Assembly: GCF_900583165.1 (NCBI RefSeq)
Contig: NZ_UTKY01000095.1
Location: 310,001-374,000, forward strand
From: Pseudomonas viridiflava
Lineage (GTDB): Bacteria; Pseudomonadota; Gammaproteobacteria; Pseudomonadales; Pseudomonadaceae
Direction of reading: 5' to 3'
DNA: 64,000 nt
The translations under genes were made by a program, and so were the position numbers. Shown piece after piece: positions 1 to 8,748 of this stretch. The notes below the pieces were generated by a model. That model saw only the letters and a list, made by a program, of their open reading frames with translations. It searched no databases and had not been told where the DNA came from. Each line of letters begins with the position of its first letter. Position 1 is the first letter of the stretch.

Positions 1-2672
1 CGGGGATGGCCCCTTACACCCTGGACCTCAATGGTCTGCAAACCGGCGATCTGCCTGCCCTTGCGCGCGACTTTACCCAGGTGGGGCGCCTGGACCTTAC
101 GGGCGTGCGGATCACCACCCAAGGTTCCAACGGGTTCCTGCGCGCCTTTCCCAACCTGCGCACGCTGACGCTCAATGGCCAGGCGCTCTCCGAGTTGCCT
201 GAGGCCCTGGCCGACATGGCGTTGCTTGAGCGGCTTGACCTGGCGAGTATCGACCTGACGGACGTGGCGCCGTTGTACCCGGTGTTGCGCCGATTGCGGA
301 ACTTGCGCGCGCTGGACTTGGGTTACAACAACCTGAATACATTCAGCGTCGATCAACTTGGCCATCTGGAACAACTGGACCTGAGCCACAACCTGCTGGG
401 GCGCTGGCCGGAAGGCGCACTGCAAGCGCCTCAGTTGCGCCGCCTGAACTTGAGCGGCAACGAGATCACCGACCTCCCCGCTGGGCTGTTTGACGGCAGT
501 CATGAAACCCTGCTGGCGGGCACCGACCTGAGTGACAACCTGGAGCTTTCTGCGCACAGTCGGCAGCAGGTGCGAGAGTACGCCGATCGCCTACCCATGG
601 ACCATCAGGTTCTGGGCATGAGCCGCGACGAGCTGAGGTCCGAGAGTGAACCGGGCACGGACGATTCCGATGCCGACGAGGAGCCGCCAGAGTCCGATGA
701 GGATATTGCACCGGTGTCTGTCGAGGCAATGGCCGGCCAACTCGAACCCTGGCTGCAGTCCCTGCCCGAAGCCGACCGCCCAGCCTATCGCGGCCGCTGG
801 CAGCGGTTGACGGCCGAACCGGAGCACGAGGCGTTTTTCCACTTGCTGCTGCTCATGCAAGACACCGAAGAGTTCAGGCAGGTGCGTGCAGACTTGACGC
901 GCAGGGTCTGGAGTTTGCTGGAGTCGGCCGAGCGTGACACTGAGTTGCGCGAGGTGCTGTTCCAGATGTCGAAAACCCATAACACCTGTGCGGACGGCCG
1001 CACCCTGGCGTTCAGCGACCTGGAGGTCAAAACCTTCGAGCATGAGGCCTTGCGCAATATTCCTGCGGGGCTGGAACAGCGCGGGCGGGCTCTGTTGAAT
1101 CTGTCCCGGCAGTTATTTCGGCTGGGGCAGGTGGAGAAGCTGGCTGACCTGGACACCGCGCGCGGGCACGACAAGGCCGAAGTGCGCCTGAGCTACCGCA
1201 TCGGCACCGCCAGTGGTTGGCGCGATGGTTTGCAATTGCCCGGCCAGCCCCTCTACATGCGTTATGCCCGCCCGATCCAGGACGAGCTGCGCGACAGCGT
1301 ACTGCGTGAGGTGGAGCAGGCTGAAACCACTGATACGTTTTACACCGAGCTGATCAGTCGCCCGTATTGGGTGCGCTACCTTCAGGATAAATACCCGCAG
1401 CCCTTCGCCGCACTCAAACAGCGGGGTGAGGCGCAAAGAGAACAGGTCGAAGATGCACACACTGACTATGCCGACCCGGCCTATGCGCAAGCGATGCTCA
1501 CGTTGCAGATTGAGCAAGAAACCGAGCGCAACCTGAGCCTGCTGCAATTCTCCCGCGATGAAGAGGCCGCCTTTGCGCCGGCTGCGCACGGTCCTGACCT
1601 TGAGGTGCTGCACGAACGAGCCAGCGGTGCACGCCTTGAATTGCTGCGCGACCGGGCAACCGCCATTGAATTCAATGGCCGCCCCTATTTTGTGGCGAGC
1701 ATGCCGGACGCGGGGGATGGGCTGCATTATCTATTGTGGGTGCCGGCCCCGAGTGATCCGGCGGCGCTGGTCAGCAGTGGCATTGTGGCCCGGCCTGATA
1801 TCACTGGCGTCTGGAAGCGTCGGGGCTTGTCCGGCGGGATGGTGACGACGGGCTCCGACGATGAGTATGAGCTGGCGTCGGAAGCCATGCTCAAGGCTCC
1901 CTACACGGCGGGGGAGCTGAGCGCGATGCGGCGCACCGAGCATTTCACCGCCAGCCGAAATACCCTCGGTTCATACAACCGTGCCAACAATGGCAAGTAC
2001 CCGCTCAGGGATTACCAGGGCCGCCCGATTCGCATCAGAAAGCTGGAGCGTGAAGCCCTGCTGCTCGAATCAGGGGTTAAATACACCTCGGAACAGGTCA
2101 AGCCTTACCTCCAATTTGAGGGCTATGAAAACGTGGGGCGGCTGTATGAAGAAAAACTCGAGGTGCGCACGTTCACCGCGCAAGACGTGAAGGTGCCCGG
2201 CGAAAAAGCCCTGGTCGGGCAGTTGACCGTGGTGGCCAACCGACGCATCGCCAAGGGCGAGATTGTTGGCGTGTATGGGGGAACGGTCCTGCCCCGTGGC
2301 CTGTATGGAGCGGACGGCAATGCGTTCACCATGACCGTGGGCAGCCGGGCGGTGTATGAAGAGGGCGCCTACGTCACGGAGCCGGTCAGCCTGTCGGGCG
2401 ACAACATCTTGTCGAGGATCAACACCTGTTTTGAGTATGACGCCAAGGGCAACCCGATCCGCCAGGCTCGCGTGGGCTACAACGTGGAAACCGTGCCCTT
2501 CAACGTCGAGACTGACATGCTGCTGGGCGTGGCGCCTGCGCTAAAAACCGTCAAGAAGGACTTTCTGCTGAACACGGTGTGGGCCACCGAGGACATCCCG
2601 GCAGGGGCCGAGCTGCGCCTGGACTACGGGTACACCGAGGCCATGGTCAGGGCTGAGTTTCAGCCTGATTGA
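1..2672 (+). CDS. LRR - NEL E3 ubiquitin ligase - SET-like domain protein (5' end outside window)
   Basis: The frame is open to the left window edge and the first visible Met (nt 6) falls inside a leucine-rich-repeat module that aligns with the middle of the next gene's product, so the true start is probably upstream. Numbering from that Met: LRRs span about 5-185, an acidic linker about 210-235, and a NEL-type domain about 240-520 whose CxD catalytic motif is Cys328-Ala-Asp330. After a region of unknown fold (about 530-700), residues about 730-880 look like a SET methyltransferase: RRIAKGEIVGVYGG (746-759), INTCFE (805-810) in the place of the usual NHxC, and IPAGAELRLDYGY (864-876). NEL proteins of Shigella and Salmonella transfer ubiquitin in host cells. 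A ligase role here is inferred from the domain; the methyltransferase role is more tentative. No signal peptide can be judged because the N-terminus is missing. Confidence 0.85.
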   Translation, partial: GMAPYTLDLNGLQTGDLPALARDFTQVGRLDLTGVRITTQGSNGFLRAFPNLRTLTLNGQALSELPEALADMALLERLDLASIDLTDVAPLYPVLRRLRNLRALDLGYNNLNTFSVDQLGHLEQLDLSHNLLGRWPEGALQAPQLRRLNLSGNEITDLPAGLFDGSHETLLAGTDLSDNLELSAHSRQQVREYADRLPMDHQVLGMSRDELRSESEPGTDDSDADEEPPESDEDIAPVSVEAMAGQLEPWLQSLPEADRPAYRGRWQRLTAEPEHEAFFHLLLLMQDTEEFRQVRADLTRRVWSLLESAERDTELREVLFQMSKTHNTCADGRTLAFSDLEVKTFEHEALRNIPAGLEQRGRALLNLSRQLFRLGQVEKLADLDTARGHDKAEVRLSYRIGTASGWRDGLQLPGQPLYMRYARPIQDELRDSVLREVEQAETTDTFYTELISRPYWVRYLQDKYPQPFAALKQRGEAQREQVEDAHTDYADPAYAQAMLTLQIEQETERNLSLLQFSRDEEAAFAPAAHGPDLEVLHERASGARLELLRDRATAIEFNGRPYFVASMPDAGDGLHYLLWVPAPSDPAALVSSGIVARPDITGVWKRRGLSGGMVTTGSDDEYELASEAMLKAPYTAGELSAMRRTEHFTASRNTLGSYNRANNGKYPLRDYQGRPIRIRKLEREALLLESGVKYTSEQVKPYLQFEGYENVGRLYEEKLEVRTFTAQDVKVPGEKALVGQLTVVANRRIAKGEIVGVYGGTVLPRGLYGADGNAFTMTVGSRAVYEEGAYVTEPVSLSGDNILSRINTCFEYDAKGNPIRQARVGYNVETVPFNVETDMLLGVAPALKTVKKDFLLNTVWATEDIPAGAELRLDYGYTEAMVRAEFQPD

Positions 2673-2773
2673 CGCGCACGGTGACGGGTAGGGCGCGGGG
2701 TAAATAACCCAGCTTTTTGCGTTGGGGCGGCAGGTAGGCTGATGGCATTCACCCTAATCACGGAAGACCTGCC

Positions 2774-5700
2774 ATGCCCGACCCGACTACGCTCAGCCCG
2801 CCCGCCGCCGGCACCGTCAATGCCGACCTTCGCGGTGCTCATTACGACTTGCTCAAGACGCGCGTGCCGGCCTGGTTCAGCCAGGCCAGCCCGCAGCGCC
2901 AAACCGAACTTGGCAACTACGAATTGGATCTGCCGTCCTGGTATCGCAGTGCCACGCCCGCCCAACAGGCGGCGCTATCGAGCCGTCACACGGCGTTTCG
3001 CGAAGCGCTGAACCAACTGGAGACCCGGTTGGCGAGCTTTAATGATGTATTTGATTTTGCCGAACAGCCGCTCAAGGACGCCATCAAGGCGCAGTTCAAC
3101 CTGGATCTGGACGTGCGCAACGTGTATTTCGCACGCAAGTACGCCTTCAAGGAGCGCGACGATTTCTTCGGGTTCCTGACGTTCGATCAGCAGAAGAATA
3201 CGGCCCTCAACCACGAGTATCGGGGCATCTCGTTGCTGGAAGCCGCGTTGGCCAACTTCGAACCACAAGAGGCCCGGCCGGCGCGCTGCAACGACTGCCA
3301 GATCATCACTGGTTGGGGCAGTTATGACGGCGACATCATTGCCGATTTTCCCACCGTCAACGCCTATGCCCAGCCGATTGCCCCCCATGATTTCGCCAAG
3401 CTGTGTCGCACCCTCGACCTGGGCAAGCGCTATCAGCAACACATCGACGATGTGCTGCAACCGACCGACCCGGCTGAGCGCACGGCGCTGGAACAACAGC
3501 TGGAAGAACACCAGCGCCAGCACCTGGCGGTGAGTATTGAAATTGCCCGCCAGCAATACGCGCTCAAACCCGGGAGCCGGGTGGTCGAATCGGGCATCAG
3601 TGATGATGTCTATCGCATGCTCCAGCAATTACTGGTCGATCCGCTCACCACCACCCTGGATGGCCGTGCGGTGATGGTCAAGGCGCTCACGGTGTTTGAT
3701 ATCGAACTGGTCGGCCCCTTGCTGATCGGGCCTTCGCGCGATGACGCCAGCCAGCCGCAACGCCTGACGGTGTACCTGCCTAATGACCCACAGCAGCCGT
3801 TGAAGGAATACGCCAATGGCGCGGCTTTTATGGCCGACCTGCGCACGCGTCTGCACAGCGCGGCTTACCGGCGTTTTTTCAGCCGGTTCATCCCCACTCG
3901 GCAGCAGGGCGAATTCTTCAAGAAATTCAATAAGCTTTACCAACCCTCAGGCAGCCACAGCGGTGCGGATTATCCGCTGGTGACCAAGCTGGGCAAGCTG
4001 CCGCTGGATGAAGCCGCGATCAATGGCCCGCTGTGGCAGGCACTGCGCCTGGCCACGGTCGCCAAGGTCCGCGCGGATGCCCGCGCGGTCGCCGTGCCCA
4101 CCGAAGATGAGGACAGCAAGGCACGCCAGGAGCGTTTGGACAGCTACCTGGACGCAGTCGTCAGCGTGTTCAACCTCGCCGCCTTCGTGGTGCCGGGCCT
4201 GGGGCCGATCATGCTGGCGGTGGGGGCGATACAGATGTGCCATGAAGTTTACGAAGGCTTTGAAGCGTACGAAAACGGCGAGACCCGTGAGATGTGGGCG
4301 CACTTTTCCAGCGTGGCGCTCAACGTAGCGTTTATCGGCACGGGCGCCAAGGTGCTGCCGCATGTGCAGGTGTCCAGCGTGGTGGACAACCTTCGGCCGG
4401 TCACGCTCGCCACGGGTGAGCGCAAGCTATGGAAGCCGGACCTTGCACCTTATTCCGCCAACATCACCCTCGCGGCAGACGCGCAACCCGATGCGTTGGG
4501 CCTCTACTCACATCAGGCGCGCAAAGTGTTGAGGCTGGACGGCGAGTCTTATCAGGTCAAGGAGGACAACGGCCAGTACCGCATCCAGCATCCGACGCGA
4601 CCTGCCGCCTACGAGCCTCTACTTGAACACAACCATGAGGGCGCCTGGACCCACGAGGCGGAGGAGCCATTGACCTGGGATGGGCCTACGCTGCTCAGGC
4701 GGCTGGGTCATGAGGTTCAGGCACTGGGGGCCGAAGGGGGCGAGCAGTTGCAGACTGCCTCGGGCATCGACACCGACACCCTGCGCGCCGTGCACGTCGA
4801 CCAGCAACCGCTGCCACTGCTCCTGGCCGATAGCTTGCGGCGCTTTCGGCTGCATCGGCAGATCAGCACGTTTATCGACCAACTCGGCAGCGCCGACCCG
4901 GCCGTGTACGCCAAGGCCGAGCTGGATTTGCAGATGCAATTGATGCAGCAAGGCGGCCTGTTCGGCAGCGCGCCACCGATGCAAATCCTCGACACGGCAG
5001 GTGAGGTCCTTTGGGATGATCCGGCGCCACCTGCCACGGCGCGTCGCCGAGTGGTGATCAGCGCTGAACAACGGGCGCGGGGCGAGACACTCAAGCAGGT
5101 GTTGCACAACCTGCAAGGCACCGACCCGGCGCTTAAAGAGATACCCGGCAAGCCGAGCGACAGCTTGGACCAGCGCGCCGCCGAACTGCGCCAGTACCTG
5201 GCGCAACGGGCGCAAAGTCTCAAAAGTGCGCTGGTCGAAGAGCGTTACCGCGCGCAAACCCGCAGTGATGACGCAGACGTGCAACGGGTGTTGCACTACT
5301 TTCCCGGGCTACCCGGCGACATCGCCCGCATGCTGCTCGACCGTTTGAGCGACCCCGAGCTGGCCGCCTTGCGCAGTGGCAAGCGTCTGCCACAGCCCCT
5401 CGACGACCAGGCGCGCTGGGCCGAGCAGCAAACGCGTGCCTCTCGGGCCTACGAAGGCTTGTTCCACGACACACTGGCAACCCTGGACAGCCAACGCCTG
5501 GCCCTGCGCACCCTGGAAACCTTGCCCGGCTGGGTGCGCGGCACTCGTGTGGAGTTGCGCCAGTATTCGGCGGGCGGCGAGGTGCTGGACGCCATTGGCT
5601 CGCCCGACACCGGCACATCTCGCAGCGTTGTGCTCAATGCCAGCGGTGAATACGACGACCTCCCGGACCTTTACTCGGCGCTCTGGCGCCAGTTGACCCC

Positions 5701-8700
5701 CACCGAGCGTCAGGCCCTGCGCTTTCGCGACGCCAGCGAACTCAAACACGCGATTGTGTGCGCGCCGTTGCCGCGTGGCCCGTTGCTCACCGTGCTGCAG
5801 GAGCATCCCCTGCGCAAGCCGGCTTACGATGCGTCGATGCGCCTGCTGGGCGGTGGTCGCGGGCTTCGGCAGTGGGTGGCCAGCGCTGCCAACACTTTGC
5901 GCACCCCCCAGGCGCGCGCCCGCAAGTTGTTCAAGGGGTTCAGCGACCGGGATGTGGACGCGTTCATAGAGTCCCTGGGGGCTGATGTGCGCGGTGGGTT
6001 GACGCGTCTGGAAACCGAATATGCGACCCTCAGGCAAGACCTCAATAAATGGGTCTATTCTTACGCCCCACCTGCCGGCTCTGCCCCGGCTGAGTATGTG
6101 GATGTAGCCTGCGCACGGGTCGCCGCCGTCGAGATCCGCCGCTGCTGGCGGCGGCAATCGTACAAACTGTCGCTGGTGCTGGCGCCGTCGATCAGCCTGC
6201 CGACGCTTGCCGCCGACTTTAGCCATATCCAGGAATTGAGCTTGAACCGGGTGACCTGGTCGGCCTCGGCGGACAGCTTTCTCAAGGGCTTCAGCGGGCT
6301 AAAGAGACTGACCGTTCACAGCACGGGGCTGGCGCAATTGCCTGAGGCCATCGGCGCCATGCGCCAGTTGGACTTCCTGTGGCTGGCGTCGAATGGCTTG
6401 CGCCTGAACGCGCAAAGTGCCGCTGCGCTGGCGTCGCTGGACACGCTGACGTACCTGGACCTGTCCAACAACCCTCTGGGCGTTGTGCCGGACTTCAGCG
6501 CCATGAGCCGGCTCGAATACCTGTTTTTGCACAACACCGGCCTCGATCAATGGCCGACAGGTATCGCCGACCATCGCCAGCTCAAACGCCTGGATCTGCG
6601 TGATAACCAACTGCGCGAAGTGCCCGCCGACAGGCTTGAGCCTGCCCCCGAGCAGCTTGAGCAAACCGTACGCGTCAACGGCGTCATCGCCATGACCGGC
6701 AATCCCTTCCCGGCGGAAGTGGGCGAGCAGGTCGACAATTACTGGCGACGCCTGTCGCAACAGCACCCCGAATGGCTCAACAGCGGTATCACCGATGGCT
6801 TCAGCGTCGATTCGCCGATGATCAGCCAGGTGCGTCACATTCACCCCAACATGACATACATGCGCGCCAGGGAAATGATCTGGAGCCTCGGCGATGGCGC
6901 CGGGGCTCGGCTGACCCAGTTGGTCCAGGCGTTCGACCGGCTTCACGAGCAGCTCAACGCCTGGGTGTTCTCCGGGGGCGGTGCACGCCAGCGTTACATC
7001 CGGCAGGATCAGGTTCGGGGCAATGCGTTGAATCGCAATTCACGCTATGCGGCCAAGGCACGCATCCTGAGTTGCTGGCTGCGGGAAACCCCGGTACAGC
7101 ACGCCAACGACGGCACGCCTTTTGGCCTGGAGCTGGACCTCAGTGGCCTGGATTTGCCGAGCCTGCCAGACCTGGAGGCGGATTTCAGCCACGTGGGCTC
7201 GCTCAAATTGAATAACCTCAACCTGAGCGCTTCACCGGAAGGGTTCCTGGCCACGTTTCGCGGGTTGCGTTGGCTGCAGATGAAAAACAACCAACTGCGT
7301 GAGCTGCCGCCAGCGCTCGAGCAGATGCATGGGTTGACCAAATTATGGTTGGACGACAACCAGATTCGCTTGAGTGAGCAGACTGCGCAGATTCTGGCGA
7401 GCCGCACCACTTTGCGCATCCTGTGGCTCGACGGTAATCCCTTGGGCGTATACCCGGATTTCAGTGCGCTCACCGACCTGCGCGGGTTAAGCATGAGAGA
7501 CACCGGGCTCACCGAATGGCCCGCTGGCCTGGGCGAACAACCCTTGCTGGAGGTGATCGACCTGGACGACAACCAATTGACCCGTCTTCCGCAAACACTG
7601 ATTGCACCGACGCCAGAGCAACTGGAGCAGAGTCGGCGAATCAGCAGGATCACCTCGGTCAGAGACAACCCATTTACCGAGGCGACGTTGCAGCAGGTCC
7701 GTGACTACGCAGGGCAAGTGGAGGAGCAAAGCCCCAACAGCTTGGTGGAAACAGCCCTGAATCGCGCCGCCCCGGTGCGTATTCTGTTTGACGCCGCCCC
7801 GTTCGAGCGCTGGACCGCAGGCCTGGACCGTGGCCAGCGCATCAGCCGTAAAGGACAGTGGCAGAGCTTGCAGGCGCAACCCGGCGCCGGTGGTTTTTTC
7901 GATATGTTGGCTGACCTGCCCAATGCGGGGGCCGAGCATGCAGACCTTCAGCAGCGCGTTTGGGCTGTGATCGACAGCATTACCCAGCACAATGCCGAAT
8001 CCGAGGCCTTGCGCGAGCGCATGTTCGAATGGGCCGGGCGCGCCGCGTGTTGTGACCGCGCGGCATTGTCGTTCAGTAATGTGGAGGTCATGGCGATGGT
8101 CGATAACGCCCGCGCCAATGCGAGCGATCAGACCCAGGCGGCATCCCTGATTAAACTGTCGCGCAGATTGTTCCGCCTGGATGAGGTCGAGAAAATCGCT
8201 CAGGACGATATCGCTACCCGCACTGCTGCAATCAACGACAATCCGGGGCTGAGCGCGGCGCAAAAACAACGGCAAATCCAGATGCTGGAGGAAGTAGAAA
8301 TCCGGCTGGCCTACCGCGTCGGGCTCAAGGCCCCTCAACGCCTGGATCTGCCAGGACAGCCCAGCCGAACGCTTTTCACGTCGTTGGGGCATGTCAGCCA
8401 GACCATGCTCAACGCCGCGCAGGCCAAGGTACTGGCGCTCAACAACTCGCCGCAGGAGATTCAGGCATTGCTCTCCAGGGAGTTCTGGCAGGACTTTGTG
8501 ACCGGCAAATACCGGACGCGATTCGATGCCCTGAGCAAGCCCTATCACGAGAAACTGGCGGCCCTGCATGAACAGGTGGGTACCCCGGCGTTATCCACGC
8601 CCGAATTCGAGACTCAGGCCAGGGATATACAGGCGCAATTAGCGGTGGAAGAAGCGGCCCTGATCGATACGTTGACGCGCCAGGAGTTGGTTGAGCACCC

Positions 8701-8710
8701 GCTGGGCTGA
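2774..8710 (+). CDS. Dermonecrotic-toxin-like / LRR / NEL E3 ubiquitin ligase, 1978 aa
   Basis: Start ATG has GGAAG seven bases upstream. Residues about 30-600 resemble the N-terminal domain of Pseudomonas proteins annotated as dermonecrotic toxin domain (DUF6543). That region includes a hydrophobic stretch near 462-490 (NLAAFVVPGLGPIMLAVGAI). An LRR block lies at about 1137-1290 and a second, clearly related block at about 1455-1620. Both end in PEQLEQ followed by a GNPF or DNPF motif. The NEL domain fills about 1650-1978, with the CxD motif at Cys1759-Cys-Asp1761. It follows the first NEL gene after 101 bases on the same strand, so the two may be co-transcribed. Family knowledge suggests a host-directed E3 ligase; secretion route and targets cannot be seen. 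It lacks the SET-like tail of its neighbour. Confidence 0.85.
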   Translation: MPDPTTLSPPAAGTVNADLRGAHYDLLKTRVPAWFSQASPQRQTELGNYELDLPSWYRSATPAQQAALSSRHTAFREALNQLETRLASFNDVFDFAEQPLKDAIKAQFNLDLDVRNVYFARKYAFKERDDFFGFLTFDQQKNTALNHEYRGISLLEAALANFEPQEARPARCNDCQIITGWGSYDGDIIADFPTVNAYAQPIAPHDFAKLCRTLDLGKRYQQHIDDVLQPTDPAERTALEQQLEEHQRQHLAVSIEIARQQYALKPGSRVVESGISDDVYRMLQQLLVDPLTTTLDGRAVMVKALTVFDIELVGPLLIGPSRDDASQPQRLTVYLPNDPQQPLKEYANGAAFMADLRTRLHSAAYRRFFSRFIPTRQQGEFFKKFNKLYQPSGSHSGADYPLVTKLGKLPLDEAAINGPLWQALRLATVAKVRADARAVAVPTEDEDSKARQERLDSYLDAVVSVFNLAAFVVPGLGPIMLAVGAIQMCHEVYEGFEAYENGETREMWAHFSSVALNVAFIGTGAKVLPHVQVSSVVDNLRPVTLATGERKLWKPDLAPYSANITLAADAQPDALGLYSHQARKVLRLDGESYQVKEDNGQYRIQHPTRPAAYEPLLEHNHEGAWTHEAEEPLTWDGPTLLRRLGHEVQALGAEGGEQLQTASGIDTDTLRAVHVDQQPLPLLLADSLRRFRLHRQISTFIDQLGSADPAVYAKAELDLQMQLMQQGGLFGSAPPMQILDTAGEVLWDDPAPPATARRRVVISAEQRARGETLKQVLHNLQGTDPALKEIPGKPSDSLDQRAAELRQYLAQRAQSLKSALVEERYRAQTRSDDADVQRVLHYFPGLPGDIARMLLDRLSDPELAALRSGKRLPQPLDDQARWAEQQTRASRAYEGLFHDTLATLDSQRLALRTLETLPGWVRGTRVELRQYSAGGEVLDAIGSPDTGTSRSVVLNASGEYDDLPDLYSALWRQLTPTERQALRFRDASELKHAIVCAPLPRGPLLTVLQEHPLRKPAYDASMRLLGGGRGLRQWVASAANTLRTPQARARKLFKGFSDRDVDAFIESLGADVRGGLTRLETEYATLRQDLNKWVYSYAPPAGSAPAEYVDVACARVAAVEIRRCWRRQSYKLSLVLAPSISLPTLAADFSHIQELSLNRVTWSASADSFLKGFSGLKRLTVHSTGLAQLPEAIGAMRQLDFLWLASNGLRLNAQSAAALASLDTLTYLDLSNNPLGVVPDFSAMSRLEYLFLHNTGLDQWPTGIADHRQLKRLDLRDNQLREVPADRLEPAPEQLEQTVRVNGVIAMTGNPFPAEVGEQVDNYWRRLSQQHPEWLNSGITDGFSVDSPMISQVRHIHPNMTYMRAREMIWSLGDGAGARLTQLVQAFDRLHEQLNAWVFSGGGARQRYIRQDQVRGNALNRNSRYAAKARILSCWLRETPVQHANDGTPFGLELDLSGLDLPSLPDLEADFSHVGSLKLNNLNLSASPEGFLATFRGLRWLQMKNNQLRELPPALEQMHGLTKLWLDDNQIRLSEQTAQILASRTTLRILWLDGNPLGVYPDFSALTDLRGLSMRDTGLTEWPAGLGEQPLLEVIDLDDNQLTRLPQTLIAPTPEQLEQSRRISRITSVRDNPFTEATLQQVRDYAGQVEEQSPNSLVETALNRAAPVRILFDAAPFERWTAGLDRGQRISRKGQWQSLQAQPGAGGFFDMLADLPNAGAEHADLQQRVWAVIDSITQHNAESEALRERMFEWAGRAACCDRAALSFSNVEVMAMVDNARANASDQTQAASLIKLSRRLFRLDEVEKIAQDDIATRTAAINDNPGLSAAQKQRQIQMLEEVEIRLAYRVGLKAPQRLDLPGQPSRTLFTSLGHVSQTMLNAAQAKVLALNNSPQEIQALLSREFWQDFVTGKYRTRFDALSKPYHEKLAALHEQVGTPALSTPEFETQARDIQAQLAVEEAALIDTLTRQELVEHPLG

Positions 8711-8715
8711 GACCC

Positions 8716-8741
8716 CGGGGTGAGCCGCGAGCCTCACCCCG
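8716..8741. terminator. Hairpin between convergent NEL gene and ureC
   Basis: A perfect 9-bp inverted repeat (CGGGGTGAG at 8716-8724 with CTCACCCCG at 8733-8741) sits in the 38-base gap between the two convergent stop codons. No T-run follows on either strand, so it is at best a weak or bidirectional terminator. Confidence 0.4.
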
Positions 8742-8748
8742 TGGTGGT

